A stretch of DNA of 64,000 nucleotides from Bacteroidota bacterium. Its GTDB lineage: Bacteria > Bacteroidota > Bacteroidia > Bacteroidales > VadinHA17. The notes below the pieces were generated by a model. The model did no database searches and was not told the origin of the DNA. It saw only the letters and a program-made list of their open reading frames with translations. Of the stretch, positions 18,443 to 28,570 are shown one piece after another (the first letter of the stretch is position 1; each line of letters opens with the position of its first letter). The position numbers and the translations under genes are program-made. The stretch is from assembly GCA_016718875.1 (NCBI GenBank), contig JADKBL010000008.1, forward strand, positions 92,104-156,103, in the 5' to 3' direction.

Positions 18443-21400
18443 TTAGTCAGCAAGCTCTTTCATAAGCAGCTCTATTATTCGTGCATTAGCATCCTTTTCA
18501 CCTTCGGTGAGCACAAAGCTGTTATCCTTTAAATATACAGCCTTACTCCATTCAATTAGTTTTGATCGGGGGAAAGTTTTTATCTGACTGTCGAGCCATT
18601 TTACTGCCTCCTCGTTGTTTCCAAGACGTTCATAAGCCCAGGCAGTGATAACAGCATTTGAAGGAATGAAATTCCGGACAGTATTCTCTATACGTGGCGA
18701 GAATTCAACAACCCTGTCAAGTTTCTTCTTTGCCTCAACGGATTTCTTCATCCCTGTAAAGCAGAGATAGCTCATCCAGTTTTCAAGCCTCATATCAATA
18801 TCCTCCTCATAGGGTTTACCAACTCCGAGGTTCTCAGGCCACAGATCAGCCTGTGCAATAAATTTCAGAGCTCCTGAATAATTTTTCTTCTGCATAAGCT
18901 GGGCAGCCTGCATCAGTTTTGCTTCACGATAAAACTCTCTGCCTCCTGTCGCTCCTTCAACCGGAATTATATTTAGTCCTGTCAAAAGGGCATCAGCCTC
19001 CTTGTACTTTTTACTCAGGAGAAGAGCCCTTGCATGAACAGTACCCATTCTGAAATCTTCCTGATGAGACTTATAGAAAGGTGTAGTTATTTCAAGAGCT
19101 TTATCATACTGACCTCTGCTTATATAGAAGTTTGCAAGATACTGCTGATACCTCCATTGCTGATCGAGAGAGAGTGCCTTTTTAAAGTCCTTCTCACTTT
19201 GAGCATCATCTTTCCCTCTCAGCATCTCTGCACGGGTCACATAGAACGGAGCAAAATCGGGAGAATCTCCGCATGATTTCATAAGAGAATTTGATTCATC
19301 TATCCGGTTTCTGTCCCTGTAGATTAGTGCAAGGTGGAACTTTAGCAGCCAGTTATCCTCTGTTTTCATCAGTGATTCTATTACACGGGCTGATTCCCAC
19401 CGGAAAGGAAATGAATAGTCAGGCTTAAAAGCAGAGAAATCAATTTTCCTGTTCAGAATATAGCTTTTCCAGTATTCACTTTCAGGTGTTACTGGTGATT
19501 GTGATAATACTTTAAGGGTCTCATCACTACATCCGATATTAAAATACCATACAGCAAGTTCCATTAAAGTTTCATATGGCAATTCATTCCTGATAAGCGA
19601 TAAAAAATCAATCCGGGTTTGCTCATTATTTTCAGCAAGATATTTTTCGAAGCGTGAAAAGTGATTCAGCGGGTCAAAAGAGAGAAGAGTGACAAGTATA
19701 TTTTCTGATTTAGATTTGTTTCCCAGCTTTCTGTAAATGACTGCCTGCATCTGCAGAGCTTCAATATTATACCTGTTATAATCCACTGCCCTTTCTGCAT
19801 ATCCAAGGGCTCTTGTATAATCCTTTTCCTTAAGGAATGACCTGCACAATCCGGTATAAGCTGCACTGCGGTATTCCGATGAAAGTGAGGCAATGCTGTA
19901 ACCATCCCTTGCATCTGTGATATTTCCAATACGTTCGTTTACAAGAGCATAATAGTAATTTGTTTCACCGTCATGGGTATCAATGCTAAGTGCTTTGGTT
20001 GCATATTCAAGGGCTTTATCATACTGAAGGTTTCGCAGCATAAGTTCAGAAAGCCTGAGAAGTGTTGGAAGATGATTTCTATCGAGCTCATATGCGGCTT
20101 TAAGTTTTTCTTCAGCCCGCGGATATAACTTCTGATCCATGGCTGCACTGCCCTCTACATATAATCCATATGCGCTCTTCCAGTCGAAATCCTTTGGAGC
20201 TTCAACAGGCCGGTTTATTACACGGTATCCGGGATCAGAACTGTAGATAAGCTTATTGGCCCCGACAGTTAACATCAGGTTTTTATCATTCCCGTTAAAC
20301 CTTACTGAATCAGCAAATGTCTTCAAGGGGTCAAGTGTGATTTTCTTACTGTAAATCACCCTGTCTCCCTCTCTTATTTCAAGCAGATCATCAATTTTCT
20401 GAGCCGGAGAAAAGTATACCTTCAGAAAACCATTCTCATTTTTCAGGTTAACGGCCCCGTATTCATTTGCTTCCACATATCCTCTTGTCCTGAGTACAGG
20501 GTAGAAGTATTCTGTCCAGATATCAGTGGCATAGGGTGCAAAATTCAGGTATTTAAACGGAGTATAGAGTGATCCTCCTGAATTCTGGTTGAACAATCTG
20601 CCCGACTGCATCTCTACATACTGTCCATCAGTATCTGTAAGAAGTTTTTCCCAGATCATACCCTGCCTGGAGAGGCCCCATATCCATATTTTTTTTCCTG
20701 CTTTGTCATCATAGTTTCCGTATCTGACTACTCCGAATTTATCATCATGCCAGTAAGCTCCGGCAAATCCGGCGTATTTACCGAATACATGATATGACTT
20801 ATAACCACCAAAATTATTCTCCTCATAAAAAGAAATTTTTTCCCGTTATCCTTGTTAACCGGCCAGTCGGCATATTCACCGCCATGTCCTATGTAATGTG
20901 TTCCGGGGAATATAAACTCAAGGTTTCCGGCTGATTTATAACCACCATTAAGCCAGTGATAATAAGGCTCTGACACAGGTGTAGAATTGTACCAGAATGT
21001 CCTTGTTATGAAATAGGCTTTATCATTTGGAAGTCTGATCTCAAGCCTCCAGTTGCTTCGTGTAAGGAGGTCGAGAACGCCAACAATACAGCTTACACTG
21101 CCATCGTCATTCTTCTGAATTACATAATCAACCGGTGTTGCACAGTTCGGTGTATGGCCTATTATACCATAGTTAAGCTCAAGTCCGCCGCTTGTATAGG
21201 GTCCGCGCATTGCTATATCACGGAATTTTACAGCATGATTATAATAGATGAAGGGCTCTCCTGTTGATTTCTCAATAGCAGTCCAGATCTTCCCTCCCAC
21301 CTCAGGGAAAATGAGAACTTTGATATAGTCATTCTCCAGCTCTACTACCTTCCATTCCTTCTGAACCGGCTTATCTGTAAAACCATCGTACCTGAAATAT

Positions 21401-21579
21401 GGATAAAGCTGAGACAAAACAGGGACAGGACTGGGATCAGAATACGGATAGGTAGTGTAGACCTGTTTATATTCCTTTACTGTTGATTTCCCATTCTGGG
21501 AATAGCCTGAAAAGTAAACTGATACCAGGAGTGCTAATGTCAACAAGAAACGAAAGATACTGTTTATAGTTTTCATCAT
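18443..21579 (-). CDS. DUF5107 + TPR secreted protein, split by a one-base frameshift
   Basis: The first part (from 21579, signal peptide ending near GYSQ) carries a DUF5107-type, galactose-mutarotase-like beta domain (FPEVGGKIWTA, YNHAVKFRD, GGLELNYG, HTPNCATPVDY). Its last 35 residues are out of frame. The correct continuation (SFYEENNFGG, YHVFGKYAGF, then MIWEKLL) is found one frame away and runs into the second part with many tetratricopeptide repeats (about residues 480-1000 of the joined chain). Adding one base to the T6 run at 20836-20841 (A6 on the coding strand) restores a protein of about 1045 residues, typical for DUF5107-TPR proteins. Role unknown; DUF5107 proteins are commonly found in glycan gene clusters of Bacteroidota. 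It stands alone between the kinases and the TonB-receptor group. Confidence 0.8.
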
Positions 21580-21694
21580 TACAGCATTTAAAATTATGTA
21601 TCTAATATAACATAATTAAGCTGAAATTATTAATTTATTCTACCTAAGATTTCTTTGTAATTCACGCGGGCGATCCCCATTTCACGAATTAAAT

Positions 21695-23857
21695 CTATTT
21701 TACTGTAATTACCTTCCTGAAGGAAACAGGTTCTCCATTCAGATTTACTCCCTGAAGTGTCACTTCATATGAAGCAACACCATCTGAAGTCCAGAATTCA
21801 AAAGTTTCATTATTAGTACCTGATGATTTCACAGATGGATTCCAGTAAAGTGTATTTCTGAAATCCGGAATTCTCGATTTTTTCAACTCATCTGAGGAAT
21901 AAACAGGCGAGATGAAGGAAGGAACAGATTCCACAACTCTGTATTTAAACCTGATAGCATCTTCAGGAAGTGAAATCCCGCTTAAATCTCCTGCTTTAGT
22001 TATAACATTTATTATACCAAAGAAAATATAATCACCTACAAGATACAGATCCTTAATAACATCAATTCTTTCAACCTTTTCCGGATCGAGCCCTGCAATA
22101 ACTGCAGGATCCTTTACAAATATTCCATCGATAAAAAGGACAGGAGGCTTTTTGTGAACAAGCTTTGTCACAGGATCTTCAATTGTCATACTGTAATTAT
22201 TGCCCTTTCTTTTAAGCTGAACACCTGGAGTGAGCTCAAAGAAAACCTCCTCCATTAACGGAAGTAAAATATAATCTTCCATCTTCAGCTCAATATCCGG
22301 CTTACCGTAAAATCTTTCAGAAACAGGATCCTGTATTGATTCTGTAACAGGATCGGCAGCATTACTTATCCCATAGATTTTATTTACCTGGTAATCCGCT
22401 CCCTCCTTTAAAAAATAATCAGGTACAATAAAAACAGAAGTATCAGGGTGTTCATCATTCTTCAGAAGGTCTTCGGCTAAAGTCGTTCCAATCTTAACGG
22501 AACTTTTCAAATCAGGCTCCTCAGGCTGAATAATCAGGTCATTCACTTTATCATTAACCGGTACTTCAAAACTGAATGTCCCTGCACCATCCGTTATTGA
22601 ATACTGGAATGCAGGAGTTTTACCAGGCTTTGACAGAAACATGTATTTCCCTTTTAACGGCTCCAGGCTATTTTTTTGAATAATCTGACCAGAAATAAAG
22701 TGTCCGTCTTTTTCAGGCTGATACTTAAGTTCAGGTAACTTATGCGACATAACAAGATCCCAGTCAATCCAGTTACTTTTTGCATTCAGAAGAAACCTGT
22801 CAATGGAATCAGCCGGGATCTCACTTATTCTTCTATTAAGGAATGATTCAGGAAGGAAACCAAACTCGGATCCAAAAACCAAATAATCAGTTATATCTCC
22901 ACCCCCTGGTTTCCCTGTTACAGGAGAGACTGACAAACTTGCAGATAAGGCTGAAAGTGAATCACTTCCATTCAGTGCGGAAATGATCCTGATATCAACT
23001 TTTTCGCGTAAACTGAAAGTGTCTGAAGAGATTATTTTAAAACCCAGATCCTGCTTAAATGGAGTATAAATGAGACGCTCAGCAACAGGCTTGAGCTTTG
23101 AATCAAGAATAACAATTTGATTTATACCGGGAATGAATATTTCTTCAGGCACATTTGTTCTGACCATTCCTGACTTAAGGGTAACTGCTTTAACCATTGA
23201 AACAATACCTTGTGTCTGGACAATCAAATAACATTCAGGACTATTGGCAGACAGAAATTTGTCATCAGCATTAAGGGCTATCTCAGTTCTTCCTGACTGT
23301 TCACGGTTGACTTTTATTCCTAGCCCGGTATCATCTTTTGTGATATTTTTATTCCTCGCGGCTGGTTGAATTGAGCCATCCAATCCAGGCTTACCTCTAA
23401 GTACCTTATTATTTAAGGCATTATATATAAAAATTTCCCTGACAAAACAATTAGCAGGCATAAAATTACTCATCCACCTGGTATAAGCTCTGATTATATA
23501 TCTTCCGGTTGACAGTGTATCAGGTAAAAGAATATGACCCGGGCCAATACCTTTGTCAAGTTTTATTCTTTTTTCAACGACCTTACGGTTATCTGCATTT
23601 AAAATATCAAAATAGGCAATGGAGCTGTGATCGGTAATTGAGTTGGACTGCCTGTCAAAAAGGTAAATATTAAACCAAAGATTCTCTCCGGCAATATATT
23701 CATCCCTGTCTGAATGGATGAAAATCTCCTCCCATGGCATTAACCTGCAATAGGTTATCAAATTACCTTTTATTATATCTTCAGGAGAATTGACTGGCTG
23801 TCCCTGTGCTTTTAACAGTGACAATATTGGAATAAGTATAAGCCAGAATTTTTTCAT
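21695..23857 (-). CDS. MG2-like / plug-domain secreted protein of the TonB cluster
   Basis: 720 residues with a signal peptide ending near KAQGQ. Residues about 40-145 resemble a macroglobulin (MG2) domain: HSDRDEYIAGENLWFNIYL followed by GRYIIRAYTRWM. A short carboxypeptidase-regulatory-like beta domain follows near 385-455 (GHFISGQIIQ). A segment near 580-630 (PPVLFIDGI, VERIDVIKD, GIINVITK) looks like the plug domain of a TonB receptor without the barrel. Similar proteins occur beside TonB receptors and DUF4249 lipoproteins in Bacteroidota. Its start overlaps the stop of the DUF4249 gene by four bases (23854-23857), so it is translated from the same mRNA. The molecular function is unknown; an envelope-associated accessory role is likely. 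Confidence 0.65.
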   Translation of the reverse strand: MKKFWLILIPILSLLKAQGQPVNSPEDIIKGNLITYCRLMPWEEIFIHSDRDEYIAGENLWFNIYLFDRQSNSITDHSSIAYFDILNADNRKVVEKRIKLDKGIGPGHILLPDTLSTGRYIIRAYTRWMSNFMPANCFVREIFIYNALNNKVLRGKPGLDGSIQPAARNKNITKDDTGLGIKVNREQSGRTEIALNADDKFLSANSPECYLIVQTQGIVSMVKAVTLKSGMVRTNVPEEIFIPGINQIVILDSKLKPVAERLIYTPFKQDLGFKIISSDTFSLREKVDIRIISALNGSDSLSALSASLSVSPVTGKPGGGDITDYLVFGSEFGFLPESFLNRRISEIPADSIDRFLLNAKSNWIDWDLVMSHKLPELKYQPEKDGHFISGQIIQKNSLEPLKGKYMFLSKPGKTPAFQYSITDGAGTFSFEVPVNDKVNDLIIQPEEPDLKSSVKIGTTLAEDLLKNDEHPDTSVFIVPDYFLKEGADYQVNKIYGISNAADPVTESIQDPVSERFYGKPDIELKMEDYILLPLMEEVFFELTPGVQLKRKGNNYSMTIEDPVTKLVHKKPPVLFIDGIFVKDPAVIAGLDPEKVERIDVIKDLYLVGDYIFFGIINVITKAGDLSGISLPEDAIRFKYRVVESVPSFISPVYSSDELKKSRIPDFRNTLYWNPSVKSSGTNNETFEFWTSDGVASYEVTLQGVNLNGEPVSFRKVITVK

Positions 23858-25002
23858 TTCGTATTCAGTTTATCTTCATCCCAATAAGCTGGTTTTATTT
23901 TTGTCCCACGTGTGGTGCAATCGGCACAGAATTTCTTGTCGGTATACACAATAAACGGAGGGATTGACATTCTGCCATCAACTATTATCCAGACATATTT
24001 CCCAAGAGACGGGACCGGTTGTCCTAAAGGAATCGGGGGACTTATCGCACAGTCATTATAGAGCTGAACAAGACCCGAGAAATCATCTTCAATAAATATT
24101 CTCCTGGAAGCTTTTGCTGATACACTGAAAAATCCGAGTACTTTCTGGGATGGGTCATCAACACAGTAGATATTGCCCTGTATTGAAGCAGGAATGATAT
24201 CATAAAGACTACCGGTCTGCTGGGAGATTTTCTGCATCTTATCCCAGTATTCATATTCGGTTTCATTCATTGAATACTGGTTGACCAGGATACTGTACTT
24301 ATCCTCAAGCCTGTCAGTTTCATTTGAGATATAATTAAGAGGGTACCGGCTTACAATGTTTTCTGAAAGAACACCGGTGTTTTTAATAAAGATTGCACTT
24401 GATTTATTAGTGGCCCAGCAAAGTTTGTTTTCAATTTCATAAGGGACTCTTACTTCCCATGTCTCGGTATATTCCCACCTGAAGTATTTGCACTGTCCGC
24501 TGTAATCACGGGTGTTAAGATAGATTGTACAACCTTCTCTTGCGGCTCTTTCATCAGTTTCAGCTTCTATGATCTCTTTCTCGTAGAAAAGATCATCAAT
24601 TGGAGGAACTGGCTTAAGCTCCATTGGGAGTGATTCATAAAAATAATTGTTGGGAATTTTACCATTCGACTGTATCTGCAATTTATATTGTCTTCCGGCC
24701 ACCCCTCTGAACTGCGTTGAATCAGTGATATAATAGCCATTACCGGCATCTTTCAGCATCCAGAGATTATCCAGATCATCAGTTATCGAAACAATACAAC
24801 CAGCAATAGGTTTTATTGTTGCTTTTTTATCCAGTGGCATCGATTTGGTAAGCCTTATCCTGTTTGTTTCCGGCTGATCGGTAATAAGACCTTCCACTAC
24901 AAGCAGTTCTCTGCTTTCATCAATCTCCGGCATAAATTTAGTAACACAACCTGACGAAGAAAGGATGATTGCAAATATTATAAATGATCTGTAAAATTTC
25001 AT
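23854..25002 (-). CDS. DUF4249 lipoprotein
   Basis: About 382 residues from the ATG at 25000-25002 (MKFYRSF), giving a lipoprotein signal with a cysteine in SSSGC; a start at 25017 would overlap the receptor gene by 11 bases and give a poorer signal. The body matches DUF4249: ELLVVEGLITDQPETNRIRLTKS near the start, a beta domain of about 100 residues, then the DYSGQCKYFRWEYTETWEV segment and a C-terminal YTDKKFCADCTTRGT cysteine-containing tail. DUF4249 proteins are standard partners of a class of TonB-dependent receptors distinct from SusC/SusD and are presumed surface lipoproteins helping ligand capture. Substrate unknown. Confidence 0.82.
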   Translation of the reverse strand: MKFYRSFIIFAIILSSSGCVTKFMPEIDESRELLVVEGLITDQPETNRIRLTKSMPLDKKATIKPIAGCIVSITDDLDNLWMLKDAGNGYYITDSTQFRGVAGRQYKLQIQSNGKIPNNYFYESLPMELKPVPPIDDLFYEKEIIEAETDERAAREGCTIYLNTRDYSGQCKYFRWEYTETWEVRVPYEIENKLCWATNKSSAIFIKNTGVLSENIVSRYPLNYISNETDRLEDKYSILVNQYSMNETEYEYWDKMQKISQQTGSLYDIIPASIQGNIYCVDDPSQKVLGFFSVSAKASRRIFIEDDFSGLVQLYNDCAISPPIPLGQPVPSLGKYVWIIVDGRMSIPPFIVYTDKKFCADCTTRGTKIKPAYWDEDKLNTK

Positions 25003-25006
25003 CTTG

Positions 25007-27739
25007 TTAAAAATCAAAACTATATGTTATTGAGGGAATAGCCTGAGCAAAGACTGACAACTTATATCCGTTTATGACATTACCTTCCTGTTTAAAGTAC
25101 ACTGAGTATACATTCTCCCTTCCGAGTATATTGTAGATTGAAAAGGTCCAGCTTGGATGAGCAATTCGCTTGGATTTCAGGTTACCGTTGTAACGAAGAG
25201 CAAGATCAAGCCTTGAGTAATCAGGCAATCTGTATTTATTTCTGTCAGAATAATAAACAAGCATATGATTTCCGACAGAATAGGTAGCCACAGGATATGT
25301 AATCGGACGGCCTGTGTTCCAGAGGTAATTGGCTGAGAAACTCATTCTTCTGGAGAATAAATAGTTAAAAGTAATAGTCAGATCGTTTGGTTTATCATAG
25401 TTTGCTGGAAACCATTTTCCATCATTGATTACCTCATCACTCATATCACTCAGGCTCTTTAATAATGCCCTTGAATATGTATATCCTACGCTCCACAGGA
25501 AACGGCCCTCCTGTTTCTTTAACATAAGCTCCAATCCGTAGGATTTTCCTTCAACATCCACAATATCTTTTTCGATAGTACTGTTCATAACTACTTTGGT
25601 CCCTCCTTTGTAATCGACAGCATTTTGTATCTTTTTATAATAAATCTCTACAGAAGCTTCAATTCCCTTTAACAGGTCCTGGTAAAAACCAGCGGCATAC
25701 TGATCACCAATCTCCGGTTTCAGATAATAATCACTCAGCTTCCATGTATCTGAAGGTGAAATAGAAGTTGAATTGGTAAGAAGGTGGATATATTGTCTTG
25801 TCCGGTTATAATTGATTTTCAGCGAACTTTTTGAAGTGACTTTAAAATTAAGAGAGACCCTGAACTCTGGTCCTCCATAAGTTTTATACAGATCACCTGA
25901 TGCAAAATTCAAGGTATCTATAACAGTGGATGCACTCCTTGGAAAAGAGGGTTCATATACTAATACTTCTTTAGGTCCTGAGGTGAAATAAGCAGAGAAT
26001 CTGATTCCTGCATTTATTGAGAAATAATCAGTTACAACAAACTTATCATCAATATAAGCACCTGTTTCAAATGCATGCTCCTTCTCAATTGTAACAGGCT
26101 TTACCAATGATGAATCACCTTCAGGCAGGTAGCTTCCCGGCAGAACATTATACTTAGAAAAGTCTGTTCCGAAATTTACTTCATTTCGTCCCTGGTACCA
26201 GTTGAAATCAGCCTTAAATCCGGTGCTGTTTATCTTGTGCGAAAGCAAAAATGCATCCTCGGGGTTTTCAACACTTGAAATGTCGTAATTGTAAGTACTG
26301 TTATTCACAGTGAATACTGAAAAAAATTGGCTGTTAAAGAAATGCCGCCATCTCAAAGCATATATACTATTATTATATGAGTAAGAGGTGTCAGAATTGA
26401 ATTTAAAGGAATCATGACTGTTATATGAAGAAAAATCGATCTTATTGTTCTTATTCAGGTCAAGGGCAACCCTTCCGTTAAGGTCATAGAATGAAGCACT
26501 GCTGTTCTTAAGTGAAGGATTATCAAAAAGATGCATAACCCAGTTCGAATAAGTTGTACGACCTGTCAGCAAATATGTCAGCTTATCCTTTATAATTGGT
26601 CCCTCGACCATTAGTTGGGTTGTTACAGGACTAATACCTGCCTTTCCGGCAAATTCCTTCCTGTTACCTTCCCTTGAACCTATGTCCATTACAGATGATA
26701 TCCTTCCTCCATAGCGGGCAGGGATTCCTCCCTTATAAAGTGTTACATCCTTAATTATTTCGGAATTTACTGCGGAAAAGAAACCGAAAAAATGTGATGC
26801 ATTATAGATAGGTGCACCATAAAGAAGAATCAGATTCTGATCAGCAGAACCGCCTCTTACATTAAAGCCCGATGAACCTTCACCAACAGACTGGACCCCA
26901 GGGATAAGCAACACACTTTTAAAAATGTCTGCCTCTCCCATCGGACTAGGCAATAATTTGAAGGATGAAATATTGACCTTCTCCATGCCAACTTCAAACC
27001 TTTGGAACATTACATTCTTTTCGGCTGATATTACAGTCTCTTTTATTGGTATCAGCATACTGTTCATCTCAATGTTCAGCTCGCCTGATCCATAGAGATT
27101 TATGCTTATCTTTTTTTCTTTCATACCTATAAAAGTATACTGGATTAGGTGTGAACCCCGTGGAAGGGTGATGGAATAATAGCCATATTCATTTGAAATT
27201 GATCCGGCAGATTCTTTTAATACATAAACAGTTACTCCCGAAACCGGCTGTTTTTTAGCCCTGTCAGTTATGTAACCTGTCAGGGCAACTGACCCGGGTT
27301 TATTTCTGTCGGCCCGGTTCCCCACATCAACAAACATGTTATCAGAGGTTTTACCTTTGTCCTCAGCTTCACCCTGGTCCATAGAAGGAATAAATTTATT
27401 TTCCTCACTATCAATATGCTTCATTGGATCCTTGATCGCAAAATTCAGTGTCAGAATGATATTGGATCTGTCATCAGCATAATAAAAAACAGATGTTCCG
27501 GTGAGTACTTTATCCAGTATTTCCTTTAAAGAAAAGCTGCCTTCAGGAATTGAGGCATTAATATTCCTGATCCATTCCTCCTTATAAAAGAATTTTACTT
27601 TATAACTTTTTTCTGCTTCAGGTACAAAATCTCCAAAGGAAATTTCCTGAGCTTTCCATGATATTCTTCCCTGTTCCTGTGCAGTCAGGTTGATATATAT
27701 AAAGCCAAATAAGAAAAATAAAAATATCTTAATTTTCAT
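25007..27739 (-). CDS. TonB-dependent outer-membrane receptor with STN domain
   Basis: 910 residues. Signal peptide ends near LTAQ (20). It is followed by an STN (secretin/TonB N-terminal) domain at about 30-100, a carboxypeptidase-D-regulatory-like domain at about 150-230 (GYITDRAKKQPVSGVTVYV), a plug domain at about 255-355 (SSGFNVRGGSADQNLILL) and a long beta-barrel ending in the typical terminal aromatic (YSFDF). The partner gene is a DUF4249 lipoprotein, not SusD, so this is not a classical polysaccharide-utilisation SusC. The STN domain often goes with anti-sigma/sigma signalling, but no ECF sigma/FecR pair is in view. Cargo could be a siderophore, peptide or oligosaccharide. Confidence 0.9.
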   Translation of the reverse strand: MKIKIFLFFLFGFIYINLTAQEQGRISWKAQEISFGDFVPEAEKSYKVKFFYKEEWIRNINASIPEGSFSLKEILDKVLTGTSVFYYADDRSNIILTLNFAIKDPMKHIDSEENKFIPSMDQGEAEDKGKTSDNMFVDVGNRADRNKPGSVALTGYITDRAKKQPVSGVTVYVLKESAGSISNEYGYYSITLPRGSHLIQYTFIGMKEKKISINLYGSGELNIEMNSMLIPIKETVISAEKNVMFQRFEVGMEKVNISSFKLLPSPMGEADIFKSVLLIPGVQSVGEGSSGFNVRGGSADQNLILLYGAPIYNASHFFGFFSAVNSEIIKDVTLYKGGIPARYGGRISSVMDIGSREGNRKEFAGKAGISPVTTQLMVEGPIIKDKLTYLLTGRTTYSNWVMHLFDNPSLKNSSASFYDLNGRVALDLNKNNKIDFSSYNSHDSFKFNSDTSYSYNNSIYALRWRHFFNSQFFSVFTVNNSTYNYDISSVENPEDAFLLSHKINSTGFKADFNWYQGRNEVNFGTDFSKYNVLPGSYLPEGDSSLVKPVTIEKEHAFETGAYIDDKFVVTDYFSINAGIRFSAYFTSGPKEVLVYEPSFPRSASTVIDTLNFASGDLYKTYGGPEFRVSLNFKVTSKSSLKINYNRTRQYIHLLTNSTSISPSDTWKLSDYYLKPEIGDQYAAGFYQDLLKGIEASVEIYYKKIQNAVDYKGGTKVVMNSTIEKDIVDVEGKSYGLELMLKKQEGRFLWSVGYTYSRALLKSLSDMSDEVINDGKWFPANYDKPNDLTITFNYLFSRRMSFSANYLWNTGRPITYPVATYSVGNHMLVYYSDRNKYRLPDYSRLDLALRYNGNLKSKRIAHPSWTFSIYNILGRENVYSVYFKQEGNVINGYKLSVFAQAIPSITYSFDF

Positions 27740-27745
27740 TGGTAA

Positions 27746-28450
27746 TTATCTAAGACTGTCATAGTACTGCAGAAGAGGCACAAATGAATCAGGGTACTTT
27801 CTGTTTATCTTCACACTGTTTACGTGCATAAATTCCTTTATTTCATGCTTTTTATCGGCGACAACTTTATTAAAGTCATGCCTGTTCCTGACCTGATTAA
27901 TAATGTCATCTTTAATAACATAGACCCGGTCCGCCTGCACAAAATCTTCATAATTTTTACCGGGCCCCCTTTTTGATATTTCCTTGTAATACATTATATA
28001 TAAAGCTGATTTGCCCTTGTACATAACATGAAAATATCCATCAAGCTTACTCAGACTGTCCGAAACCAGATTCAGAAAATTATAATCCCTTAATTTATAT
28101 GTAATTGTAAAACCATCAACCATCTCTTTATTGAGCTGAAGAACAAGTCCTTTTTCAGTTACAGTAATAATCTCATCATTCAGAATATCATATTTAAGCT
28201 TTGAAACAGTGAAAGACTTTCCATTCATTGTAACTTTTCCTGGCAGAAATTCAGTAGTAAACAGGAACTGGTCGCCTTTTATAGCTACATACAGATCTCT
28301 CCATATCCTCCCGTTATAAAGCAATTGATTCCCATTAATGGAATCACCTGATGAAAGCTTGTCAAAGAGAACAGGCAATGCATGGATTTCTGAAGTGAAC
28401 AGAAAGAGTAAAGTAAGTTTAAGGAGGCTCAGACAAAAAAATCTTCTCAT
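27746..28450 (-). CDS. Secreted protein of unknown function upstream of the receptor
   Basis: 234 residues with a signal peptide (hydrophobic residues 6-22, ending IHALP). I recognise no family. The mature part has repeated beta-strand patterns (WRDLYVAIKGDQFLF, VTMNGKSFTVSKLKYD, GYFHVMYKGKSALYIMYYKEI) and a Lys/Asp-rich helical C terminus with the pattern VVADKKHEIKEFMHVNSVKI, which resembles small secreted proteins found beside TonB receptors. It is the first gene of the operon with receptor, DUF4249 and MG2-like proteins (6-base gap to the receptor). The first base of its coding region is 120 bases from the divergent DoxX-fusion gene. Confidence 0.55.
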   Translation of the reverse strand: MRRFFCLSLLKLTLLFLFTSEIHALPVLFDKLSSGDSINGNQLLYNGRIWRDLYVAIKGDQFLFTTEFLPGKVTMNGKSFTVSKLKYDILNDEIITVTEKGLVLQLNKEMVDGFTITYKLRDYNFLNLVSDSLSKLDGYFHVMYKGKSALYIMYYKEISKRGPGKNYEDFVQADRVYVIKDDIINQVRNRHDFNKVVADKKHEIKEFMHVNSVKINRKYPDSFVPLLQYYDSLR

Positions 28451-28570
28451 AAAAAGGCAACAATGATCCTGATAGACAAATTAAAGATATAGTTTATTCC
28501 ACTCAAATACTATTTCATAATAATCTATTCGAAGAATAATTATTAGTTTTAACTCTGTAAAATAAAAACC

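Noticed and set aside
20836..20841. Programmed minus-one frameshift at an A6 run
   Set aside because: The codon phase does not fit a standard slippery heptamer and no stimulator stem was evident; the same kind of break occurs in unrelated genes, so indel error or mutation is simpler.
25007..27739. SusC-type polysaccharide transporter
   Set aside because: Its partner is a DUF4249 lipoprotein and no SusD is present; the STN and regulatory domains fit another receptor class.
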